A DNA stretch of 48,813 nt from an uncultured Clostridia bacterium (GTDB lineage: Bacteria; Bacillota; Clostridia; Christensenellales; Aristaeellaceae), in the NCBI GenBank assembly GCA_934662505.1, contig CAKUKE010000017.1, positions 1 to 48,813 of the forward strand. The letters run 5' to 3'. Positions 42,623 through 48,813 of the stretch are shown here, one piece after another; the first letter of the stretch is position 1; the number at the start of each line of letters is the position of its first letter. Both the position numbers and the translations under genes were made by a program. The notes beneath the pieces are model-generated. The model was not told the origin of the DNA, did no database searches, and saw nothing but the letters and a program-made list of their open reading frames with translations.

Positions 42623-43642
42623 ATGCCGAACTATGTTCTGTATAATAACGACCAGATCGTTGCGCGTTTTGAATATGCGCAGGGTATGATCCGCTCGTAT
42701 GAGCCTGTTCGCAGCGAACTGCTCCCTATGCAGATTCGTTCCGCATCCGCTGAGGGCTTTACGGGGTGGCTTCGTGAACGTGCCATCGACTTGAATACGG
42801 TTCAGCACCGCAATCTGGTCTCGGAGCTGCTTGGCTCCCGTGATAAGGTACACCTTTCGCTGATGACGCACATGTTCAGTATCTCCGATACCTTTACCTG
42901 CTTTGAGGAAGGCCGGTTTGTTCCACGGCGGCACCTGTGTGACCCGAAAGAGCACGAAGCCGTCAGCGATTACATTCTTTTGTCCAGCGATACCTCGGTC
43001 AGAAAAGCGCTTCCCATCACACCGAATGTTTCTACCGATGGCAGCTTTACCAAAACATGGAAATACGAAGATGGGGAATGGTGGCTCTATAAATTGCAGT
43101 CTTCCGAGGCAACGCGCAGTGAGGTTGAGATCAGCCGCGTGCTGCGGGACTGCGGATGGGACGCTGCGTTGTATTGCTATGTCGGTTCCTACCGCAAACG
43201 CATTAAAAGCCTCAACTTCCTTGGAGAAAATGAGTTCTTTGAACCGTATGACTCCTTCCGCTATGCGTTTGCGGATGTCAGCGAGGATGACGATATCGTT
43301 ATGAACAACCTGTCATCCCTTGGAGAGGCTTACCATCAGGCGTGGAAGCGTATTCTGCTTGCGGATGCGCTGTTCCTGAATGGAGACCGTCATATGCGTA
43401 ACTTCGGCGTCATTCGCTCCGCCGAAACAGGAAAAGTCCTCCGTCTTGCGCCAAACTTTGATAACAATCAGGCGTTCCATGGCAATCCGAACGGACGCTA
43501 TTCATCGGCCATGCTTCGGCTGTATTGGAAAACGGCGGACAATGAAGACCGTGAGAATTTGCGGCAGCTGCTCAGAGCCTGTGAGAAAAACAAATATTTA
43601 ACTGAGGCTTGGCAGGCGGGAATGCAGATTTTGAATCCTTAA
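42623..43642 (+). CDS. HipA-like protein kinase
   Basis: The protein has 339 residues. The C-terminal two thirds matches the HipA kinase fold: a Gly-poor loop VSTDGSFTKTW (137-147), Lys157 in LYKLQ, Glu167 in RSEVEI, the catalytic loop NGDRHMRNFG (253-262) with Asp255, His257 and Asn260, and the metal-binding Asp280 in PNFDNNQAF. HipA kinases phosphorylate targets such as glutamyl-tRNA synthetase and can halt growth. The first 120 residues do not look like the usual HipA N-terminal domain. No HipB antitoxin (Xre-type) gene is adjacent, so toxin-antitoxin function is unproven. The ribosome site is GGAAAGG. Confidence 0.75.
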   Translation: MPNYVLYNNDQIVARFEYAQGMIRSYEPVRSELLPMQIRSASAEGFTGWLRERAIDLNTVQHRNLVSELLGSRDKVHLSLMTHMFSISDTFTCFEEGRFVPRRHLCDPKEHEAVSDYILLSSDTSVRKALPITPNVSTDGSFTKTWKYEDGEWWLYKLQSSEATRSEVEISRVLRDCGWDAALYCYVGSYRKRIKSLNFLGENEFFEPYDSFRYAFADVSEDDDIVMNNLSSLGEAYHQAWKRILLADALFLNGDRHMRNFGVIRSAETGKVLRLAPNFDNNQAFHGNPNGRYSSAMLRLYWKTADNEDRENLRQLLRACEKNKYLTEAWQAGMQILNP

Positions 43643-43706
43643 TCCTATGCCGAAAAACTATAGCGATGTATAGTAGAGTAGATGGGCATTGAAAGGAAAG
43701 TACCAT

Positions 43707-43985
43707 ATGAAAAGACATGTTTGTGCCGTGGTCATATTGTTACTATTGGTTATTTACGGTATAGCAAGTGCAAATGAGAATGAAGTCCCTGCAGAAATTA
43801 AACAATATCTTGACACATGTCTGATGTATAATGAAATAGAAAATCCTGAATCAAAGGAGAAAAAGAATGAGACGCATTGTTGGCATTCTGCTTGCGCTGC
43901 TTTTGGCTTGCAGCATATTTTCCTGCACGATTGCAGAAGAAAAGAATCAATTCACAGAAGAGTGTTTATTTCAATTTGGAAATGA
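43707..43985 (+). CDS. Short secreted protein, probably a broken gene
   Basis: The protein has 92 residues with a strong ribosome site (GAAAGGAAAG) and a clear signal peptide (residues 1-22, KRH then VVILLLLVIYGIA, cleavage near ASA). Only about 35 mature residues (ENEVPAEIKQYLDTCLM) precede a run that overlaps the next gene in another frame and looks like random sequence. It resembles the N-terminus of a longer secreted protein cut by a deletion or insertion. The region is AT-rich. Confidence 0.5.
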   Translation: MKRHVCAVVILLLLVIYGIASANENEVPAEIKQYLDTCLMYNEIENPESKEKKNETHCWHSACAAFGLQHIFLHDCRRKESIHRRVFISIWK

Positions 43986-44976
43986 TACGTGCGATGCAGC
44001 AGCGCTTCTTCAGAACGGGAGCATCGCGGTTGTTTCTGGCGCTTTGTATTATGAATATGAAATATTGAGCGGCGAAAATTTGTGTAAGCAGATAACCCAT
44101 CCTGATTTAAAAAACGCGGCTATATATGGCATCAGTATTCTTGAGAGCGACCAATGTGTAATCATCCCTTGCTTCGATTATGCGAGTGGACAAAGCTATT
44201 GCGCATATATTTCAAAGACAGGGGATGTTTTCTTCTCTGATTTATTCGATGAAGAAGTGCACTGTGGGTGCATGGTTGGAGACAAGGTATTGATCGCGGG
44301 GATTGATTTTCAAAATGAAATGACAAGCTCATGGTTTAAGGTGCTGTCAATGGATGGAAGCGTTGAATGTACAAAGGTACTATCTTCGCTGAAGCCTGAA
44401 AAATACATTGGCTCTGCTTCAATAGTTCAGTGCGTGGCAAAAGATGGCAATGCTGTATTGATTGAACAAACCCGTCGTGATACGCAAGAAGCCATCAGAA
44501 TGATAGAAATATTGCCAGACGGCTCTATTGCAAACACATCACTCACTGGCCTCTCCCAGTTTCCAGCCAATCAAAAGGGGCTTCAAATTGTAGGCGCACT
44601 GCTGGAAAATGATTCAATTATTATATATGGGGTCTTCTCAGAACGCGATAGAGTGCAATCTACGTTCATGCTGCGTGTAGATGGACAGTACAAAACCTGC
44701 GACACAATAATACTCGATCATTCCAAGTATTTCAGGATAGCGCATGTCATCGACACACCGAATGGGTTGGCAGCAATCGTAAGGCGGAGTGACCGCGAAA
44801 CAGATTCTATTCTAATTGGAGAAAGGCTTGAAAATGACTTTTCAATAAATAATGATACATCAGAAAGACGTGTACCAGATTGTCTGGTGTTTGACGGTCA
44901 GAATTTGCTAATAGTCGGGTCGATTCTCCAGATGCCAAATTCCCCCAATAAAACATATATCGGTCTGCTTAAATAA
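43867..44976 (+). CDS. Secreted or lipid-anchored protein of unknown function
   Basis: The protein has 369 residues and is AT-rich compared with neighbours. The signal peptide is MRRIVGILLALLLAC; Cys15 could be a lipobox cysteine, though the LLLAC context is not ideal. The mature part is made of repeating beta-strand units (QNGSIAVVSGALY, SKTGDVFFSDLF, MDGSVECTKVL, LPDGSIANTSL), about one every 45-60 residues, suggesting a beta-propeller. The ribosome site AAAGGAG lies 8 bases before the ATG. The start overlaps the 3' end of the preceding short gene. Function is unknown. Confidence 0.7.
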   Translation: MRRIVGILLALLLACSIFSCTIAEEKNQFTEECLFQFGNDTCDAAALLQNGSIAVVSGALYYEYEILSGENLCKQITHPDLKNAAIYGISILESDQCVIIPCFDYASGQSYCAYISKTGDVFFSDLFDEEVHCGCMVGDKVLIAGIDFQNEMTSSWFKVLSMDGSVECTKVLSSLKPEKYIGSASIVQCVAKDGNAVLIEQTRRDTQEAIRMIEILPDGSIANTSLTGLSQFPANQKGLQIVGALLENDSIIIYGVFSERDRVQSTFMLRVDGQYKTCDTIILDHSKYFRIAHVIDTPNGLAAIVRRSDRETDSILIGERLENDFSINNDTSERRVPDCLVFDGQNLLIVGSILQMPNSPNKTYIGLLK

Positions 44977-44996
44977 GCAGACCGATATATTATTTT
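44955..44996 (+). terminator. Terminator after secreted-protein gene
   Basis: Perfect 16-bp stem ATATATCGGTCTGCTT / AAGCAGACCGATATAT with the stop codon reaching into the loop, followed by TATTTT. Confidence 0.85.
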
Positions 44997-45031
44997 ACCA
45001 CGCAGGAGTTAAAATCCTTGAATAGTCATAT

Positions 45032-45418
45032 TTGAGCATGTACCGGTTGAATAGTCGCCATTCGATTCGTCCCATCCTTCTTCCTGAACCGCTCATTCAG
45101 CTCATGAAGCCGCTGCGAAAAGAAAAAGGTTTCCTGTTTGGCGGCGATGCGCCGTGGTGTTATGCCACCATGAACCGCCGCGTCTGCCAAGGGAAAAAGC
45201 TGCTGGGCATTCAGGGCTTCAACAACCACGATTTCCGCACCACTTACGGCACGCAGCTGAAGGAGAGCAGCATGACCAGCGCTCAGGTGGCCGACCTGAT
45301 GGGTTACGCGGATACCCGCATGGTGGAAACCGTCTACGCCCGTGCCAGAGAAAAAGGTATCAAAAAACGTCGCGGCGACCTTGAGAAAATGAATAAACAG
45401 TATGCAGTGTTGACCTGA
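45032..45418 (+). pseudogene. Tyrosine integrase remnant (C-terminal fragment)
   Basis: The frame encodes only the C-terminal part of a phage-type tyrosine recombinase: NHDFRTTYGTQLKES (HxxR box) and LMGYADTRMVETVYA (box with His/Gly region and the nucleophilic Tyr). The N-terminal arm-binding domain and first catalytic Arg are missing. There is no good start codon; similarity begins near nt 45056. It lies about 200 bp from the 3' end of tRNA-Val, the normal place for such an integrase, and supports a decayed island. Confidence 0.75.
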
Positions 45419-45577
45419 TTATTCATTTTCAAAGACTAAAAGTTGACCCCAAAGTTTCACAAAAAAGTTCAAAAACCCCTTATAAATCAACGGGTTTCGG
45501 GACAGTGAGCTGCACCAGAAGTTGAACTTTTATATTTATGCATCCACAAATCCCCACTATTTACCATCGTTTCAGAC

Positions 45578-45618
45578 AAAAAAAGCCCGGAAACCTTTAT
45601 CAAGCAAGGCTTTCGGGC
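45578..45618 (-). terminator. Terminator of tRNA-Val transcript
   Basis: On the minus strand GCCCGAAAGCCTT pairs with AAGGTTTCCGGGC (12 of 13) followed by seven T residues. Confidence 0.85.
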
Positions 45619-45620
45619 AA

Positions 45621-45697
45621 TGGTGGGATTAGTAGGACTCGAACCTATGACCCCCACGATGTCAACGTGGTGCTCTAACCAGCTGAGCTATAATCCC
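45621..45697 (-). tRNA. tRNA-Val (anticodon GAC)
   Basis: The minus strand folds into a complete cloverleaf of 77 nt with encoded CCA: acceptor GGGATTA/TAATCCC, D-arm, anticodon stem CCACG/CGTGG with loop TTGACAT, T-loop TTCGAGT. The outer T-stem pair is A49-C65, a mismatch. Anticodon GAC reads GUC and GUU. It matches the putative GUC specifier of the valS T-box upstream in the window. Confidence 0.95.
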
Positions 45698-45793
45698 ACA
45701 CAGGAACAAAAAGTATTATAGCATACCTTTCCGGAAAAAGCAACCCCTCGTGGGGAAAAGTTTTTCGGAAAAGAAGCAGCGGCCGGCGTGCCG

Positions 45794-45822
45794 TTTACTT
45801 TTATGCCTGCGTGTGGTAAAAT
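45794..45822 (+). promoter_or_regulatory. Promoter of dxs-tlyA
   Basis: TTTACT, 17 bp, TAAAAT, ending 34 bp before the ATG of dxs. Confidence 0.65.
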
Positions 45823-45856
45823 AAAGTGTTATTACCAGAATCAACGGAGCGACGGT

Positions 45857-47707
45857 ATGTACTTGAAAGATTTAAGGAGCCCGGCGGAACTGCGTCAGAT
45901 GAGCGAGGCGGAACTGCAGACACTGGCAGGAGAAATGCGGGCGGAGATCATCCGCACGGTGTCCAGAAACGGCGGGCATCTGGCCTCCAATCTGGGCGCG
46001 GTGGAACTGACGCTGGCGCTCTACCGCACGTTTAATCTGGAGCGCGATCAGGTGGTCTGGGATGTAGGGCATCAGTGCTATCCCCACAAGCTGCTGACAG
46101 GGCGGTTCGAACGCTTTGGTACATTGCGTCAGACGGACGGTGTGTGCGGCTTTTTCCGGCGGAATGAAAGCAAATACGACCTTTTCAACACCGGACACGC
46201 GTCGACGGCGCTGTCTTCCGCGCTGGGACTGGCGCGCGCACGGGACAGGAAAAATGAAAACTACAGTGTGGTGGCGGTGGTGGGCGACGGCGCGCTGACA
46301 GGCGGTATGTGCTATGAAGCGCTGAACGATATCGGCAGCAGCCGCGAGCCTGTGATTATCATTCTCAATGATAACGGCATGTCCATTTCCGGTAACGTGG
46401 GCGCGCTGTCCAACTATCTGACGTATCTGCGCCTCAGCAGGGGGTGGCAGCGGGTCAAGAAAACCGTCGGCGCCGGACTGAGGAAACTGCCGGTGGGAGG
46501 CAATGCCCTTTACGGCGTATTTCAGCGGCTGAAGGATCATGTGCGGAACGTTTTTGTACGGGACACCCTGTTTTCCTCGCTGGGAATACGGTATATGGGT
46601 CCCATCGACGGTCACGACGTGCCGGGCATGGAGTGGGTATTCCGCAAGGCGGCGGAACTGAACGAGCCGGTGGTCATTCACGTGATGACCCGTAAGGGAG
46701 AAGGGTTCCGTCCGGCGGAGGAAAAGCCCGAGCAGTTTCACGGCACGCCCCCCTTCGACCCGGAGACGGGAGAACCCCGGGAGGATGCCTGCCGCACGTT
46801 CGGCAAAGCGGCTGCGCGGCATTTATGTGCGCTGGCAGAACAGGACGACGCGGTCTGCGTGGTGACGGCAGCCATGGCGGCCGGAACGGGGATGGACGCT
46901 TTTGCGGAAAGGTTCCCGGAGCGGTTTACGGACGTGGGCATTGCTGAAGAGCATGCGGTCACCATGGCGGCGGGTATGGCGCGGGGCGGCATGAAGCCGG
47001 TGGTGGCCATTTACGATACCTTTTTGCAGCGCTCCTACGATCAATTGATGGAGGACGTGTGCGCGCAGGAGCTGCCGGTGGTGCTGCTGGTGGACCGGGC
47101 AGGCCTGAGCGGTGCGGACGGCGCCAGTCATCACGGCATTTATGGCACCAGCTATCTGAGCACCCTTCCGGGAATGACGGTGCTTTATCCGCGGTGTGTG
47201 GCGCAAATGCGCCAGATGCTGGATTGGGCGCTTGAGCAGCCAGGCCCTGCGGCCATCTGCTATCCCCGGGCGGAGGATCGGTCGCAGCCGCCCTGCACGT
47301 CGGCGGGTTTCGACCCTTACGTCTCCGAGCGGCTACGCGCAGGCGACGACTGCGCCATCTGGGCGGTGGGCAGCATGACGACCGTAGCGATGGAGACGGC
47401 GCAGCTGCTGGCCGAACGGGGGCTGTCCGCAGAGGTGCGGCAGATCGCCGTGGTGCATCCCCTGCCGGATGGGCTGCCGTCAACGGAAGAAAAACCCTAT
47501 TTTACGCTGGAGGAAAATCAGTTTTCGGGCAGCTTCGGTGCGCAGCTGGCGGCATGGGCGGTGCAGAGCGGCCGTACGCCGCCGCGGCACGTTTTTACGC
47601 TGCCGGATGCGTTTATTCCCCACGGCAGCCGTACGGCGCTTCTGCAGCGGTGCGGTCTGGATGGAAAGACGCTGGCAGATGAAATGGAAAGGCGGTTGAG
47701 GGCATGA
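45857..47707 (+). CDS. dxs: 1-deoxy-D-xylulose-5-phosphate synthase
   Basis: The protein has 616 residues from the ATG near GGAGCGACGG. Motifs: GGHLASNLGAVELT with catalytic His41, WDVGHQCYPHKLLTG, the thiamine pyrophosphate site GDGALTGGMCYEALND (GDG 143-145), VGIAEEHAVTMAAGMA (Glu for cofactor activation) and a transketolase C-terminal domain. It makes DXP from pyruvate and glyceraldehyde 3-phosphate, the first step of the MEP isoprenoid pathway. tlyA overlaps its stop codon (ATGA). Confidence 0.96.
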   Translation: MYLKDLRSPAELRQMSEAELQTLAGEMRAEIIRTVSRNGGHLASNLGAVELTLALYRTFNLERDQVVWDVGHQCYPHKLLTGRFERFGTLRQTDGVCGFFRRNESKYDLFNTGHASTALSSALGLARARDRKNENYSVVAVVGDGALTGGMCYEALNDIGSSREPVIIILNDNGMSISGNVGALSNYLTYLRLSRGWQRVKKTVGAGLRKLPVGGNALYGVFQRLKDHVRNVFVRDTLFSSLGIRYMGPIDGHDVPGMEWVFRKAAELNEPVVIHVMTRKGEGFRPAEEKPEQFHGTPPFDPETGEPREDACRTFGKAAARHLCALAEQDDAVCVVTAAMAAGTGMDAFAERFPERFTDVGIAEEHAVTMAAGMARGGMKPVVAIYDTFLQRSYDQLMEDVCAQELPVVLLVDRAGLSGADGASHHGIYGTSYLSTLPGMTVLYPRCVAQMRQMLDWALEQPGPAAICYPRAEDRSQPPCTSAGFDPYVSERLRAGDDCAIWAVGSMTTVAMETAQLLAERGLSAEVRQIAVVHPLPDGLPSTEEKPYFTLEENQFSGSFGAQLAAWAVQSGRTPPRHVFTLPDAFIPHGSRTALLQRCGLDGKTLADEMERRLRA

Positions 47708-48504
47708 CGGAGCGGGCGGATGTGCATACGGTGCGCTGCGGTCTGGCGGCCAGCCGGGAAAAGGCGCAGGCGCTGATTCGCGCCGGGCGCGTGGTCTGGG
47801 AGGGGCGCACGGTGGAGAAGCCCGCCCAGCCGGTGCCGGATGACGCTGTTTTTGACCTTCAGGGGGAGGCGGAGCAGGCGTATGCCAGCCGCGGGGGGTA
47901 CAAGCTGGAAAAGGCCGTTCAAGCCTTTGGAGCCGACGTGCGGGGTGCAGTGGCCATGGATGTGGGTGCGGCCGCCGGCGGGTTTACCGACGTGCTTTTG
48001 CGTCACGGCGCGGCGCATGTGTACGCCATCGACGTGGGCTATGGGCAGCTGGAGGCGCGGCTGCGGGCGGATGAGCGGGTGACGGTGATGGAGCGCACCA
48101 ACGCCCGCAATCTGACCCGGGAACAGTTTGCTCTTCAGCCCAATCTGACGGTGATGGACGTATCCTTCATTTCCATTCGCCTGATTTTGCCGACGGCGGC
48201 GCGGATCATGGGGAATCAGGGGCGCTTTTTGACGCTGGTCAAACCGCAGTTTGAAGCGGGGCGGGGCGGTGTTGGAAAGAATGGTGTGGTGCGGGACGCA
48301 GCCGTTCATCAGCGGGTGCTGGAGGAAATATGCGCATTTGCGCCATCCTTCGGCTGGCATGTGGCGCAGCTGACCTATTCGCCGGTGAAAGGCCCGGCGG
48401 GAAACGTGGAGTTTCTGGCGGATATACAGCCGGGCACGGAAGGAACGGTGGCCGAAAAGGAAATCATGGCGGTCACCCGTGCGGCACATCAGGCGCTGCG
48501 CTGA
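47704..48504 (+). CDS. tlyA: TlyA-family rRNA 2'-O-methyltransferase (hemolysin A-like)
   Basis: The protein has 266 residues. An N-terminal S4 RNA-binding domain (residues 5-60, SREKAQALIRAGRV) is joined to a FtsJ-like methyltransferase domain with YASRGGYKLEKA, the SAM site AMDVGAAAGGFTDVLL, YAIDVGYGQLE and VMDVSFISI. TlyA proteins methylate cytidines in 16S and 23S rRNA; loss gives capreomycin resistance in mycobacteria. The dxs-tlyA order is common in Bacillota. Confidence 0.92.
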   Translation: MTERADVHTVRCGLAASREKAQALIRAGRVVWEGRTVEKPAQPVPDDAVFDLQGEAEQAYASRGGYKLEKAVQAFGADVRGAVAMDVGAAAGGFTDVLLRHGAAHVYAIDVGYGQLEARLRADERVTVMERTNARNLTREQFALQPNLTVMDVSFISIRLILPTAARIMGNQGRFLTLVKPQFEAGRGGVGKNGVVRDAAVHQRVLEEICAFAPSFGWHVAQLTYSPVKGPAGNVEFLADIQPGTEGTVAEKEIMAVTRAAHQALR

Positions 48505-48567
48505 AGCGAAGCACCCGAATACGAGGGTGGAGTCGTTACCCGGAGGCGGGTCATCGCGTTCTGACCG

Positions 48568-48605
48568 TTGGCTGCCGGCAGTTGAAGGCCTGCGGTCAGC
48601 CAATG
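48568..48605 (+). other. Hairpin in spacer after tlyA
   Basis: TTGGCTG and CAGCCAA pair, with a smaller inner GCAG/CTGC stem. No T-run follows, so terminator function is uncertain. Confidence 0.3.
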
Positions 48606-48678
48606 ACTGTTCACCTTTGCGAAAAGCACGTTTTTCCGAAAATACGGGCAAAAAAATAAAAAAAGGTGGAAAAACCTC

Positions 48679-48707
48679 TTTACAAAGCAGGGAATACGTG
48701 CTATAAT
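48679..48707 (+). promoter_or_regulatory. Promoter of tRNA-Ala
   Basis: TTTACA, 17 bp, TATAAT, ending 13 bp before the tRNA gene. Confidence 0.75.
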
Positions 48708-48720
48708 CATTCTTGTTCGC

Positions 48721-48796
48721 GGGGCATTAGCGCAGCTGGTAGCGCACAACACTGGCAGTGTTGGGGTCAGGAGTTCGAATCTCCTATGCTCCACCA
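48721..48796 (+). tRNA. tRNA-Ala (anticodon GGC)
   Basis: Complete 76-nt cloverleaf with encoded CCA: acceptor GGGGCAT/ATGCTCC with the G3-U70 wobble pair, the main alanine identity element; anticodon stem CAACA/TGTTG with loop CTGGCAG; T-arm AGGAG/CTCCT with TTCGAAT. Confidence 0.96.
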
Positions 48797-48813
48797 TCGA
48801 AAACCCTTGATTT

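Larger units (their letters stand above)
42102..45620. mobile_element. Degraded genomic island next to tRNA-Val
   Basis: Between tspO and tRNA-Val lie a DNA-ligase C-terminal fragment, a HipA-like kinase, two secreted-protein genes and an integrase C-terminal fragment, with much lower G+C than the flanks from about 43650 to 45030. A tRNA 3' end is a common target for tyrosine integrases. No second copy of the tRNA end (attL/attR) was found by eye, so boundaries are approximate. Confidence 0.5.

Noticed and set aside
45419..45577. Attachment-site duplication of the tRNA-Val 3' end
   Set aside because: Looked for a second copy of the tRNA end near 42.1 kb and in the AT-rich spacer; none was seen by eye.
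48489..48797. Minus-strand open frame overlapping tRNA-Ala
   Set aside because: It is the antisense of a tRNA, a well-known source of false protein calls, with no ribosome site.

Overview
The window looks like chromosomal DNA from a G+C-rich, endospore-lineage member of the Bacillota (Clostridia-type), probably a gut or host-associated carbohydrate user. The evidence is a SigH-type sigma factor of 218 residues in a mrnC-thyX-rlmB-sigH block, a valS T-box leader, an L10 leader, a VanY-type carboxypeptidase and a WalJ/ComEC/HolA block. An intracellular GH29 fucosidase and a uronate-type KDG kinase/KDPG aldolase module are also present. No rRNA or CRISPR array is visible. Species cannot be named from this sequence.

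Layout. 1-5.4 kb: the 3' part of a large SH3b-repeat surface protein, a CHAP-domain wall hydrolase and a GNAT protein. 5.8-6.4 kb: a Nudix hydrolase with an apparent C-terminal frameshift. 6.5-10.8 kb: a sugar-acid module with a GH4 glycosidase divergent from an AraC regulator, a KDPG aldolase-VOC fusion and a PfkB KDG kinase. 10.9-14.8 kb, minus strand: araC-mrnC-thyX-rlmB-sigH in one tightly packed run. 15.0-17.4 kb: an RluA-type pseudouridine synthase, a possible structured RNA, and rplJ-rplL with an L10 leader and strong promoter. 17.5-23.9 kb, plus strand: WalJ-like and YhfI-like MBL hydrolases, comEC, holA, rsmG and a ParB-like gene. 24.3-26.8 kb: a HAD phosphatase, a BofC-like membrane protein and a VanY-type peptidase. 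27.0-29.2 kb: rpsB-tsf-pyrH, where the usual next gene frr is absent. In its place stands a terminator-flanked, 5'-truncated ABC exporter (29.7-31.3 kb). 31.4-34.9 kb: a membrane protein, dus, a secreted protein and Xre regulator divergent around an operator, DUF177 and rpmF. 34.9-39.7 kb: T-box leader, valS, and rsmH-rsmI. 40.1-42.0 kb, minus strand: GH29 fucosidase and TspO.

42.1-45.6 kb is a degraded, partly AT-rich genomic island. It holds a DNA-ligase C-terminal remnant, a HipA-like kinase, two secreted-protein genes and an integrase C-terminal remnant next to the 3' end of tRNA-Val(GAC). 45.8-48.8 kb: dxs-tlyA and tRNA-Ala(GGC).

Functional links. The surface protein and CHAP hydrolase probably act together on the cell wall. 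RsmH and RsmI, encoded by overlapping genes, modify the same 16S rRNA nucleotide. The putative valS T-box specifier GUC matches the anticodon GAC of the tRNA-Val in the window. The Xre regulator sits beside a perfect 21-bp palindrome that lies inside the promoter of the divergent secreted-protein gene. No clearly new multi-gene system is visible. The best leads are that Xre/operator/secreted-protein switch, the island with its lone HipA-like kinase, the AraC-headed sigH operon, the possible structured RNA downstream of the pseudouridine synthase, and the palindrome near the ParB-like gene.
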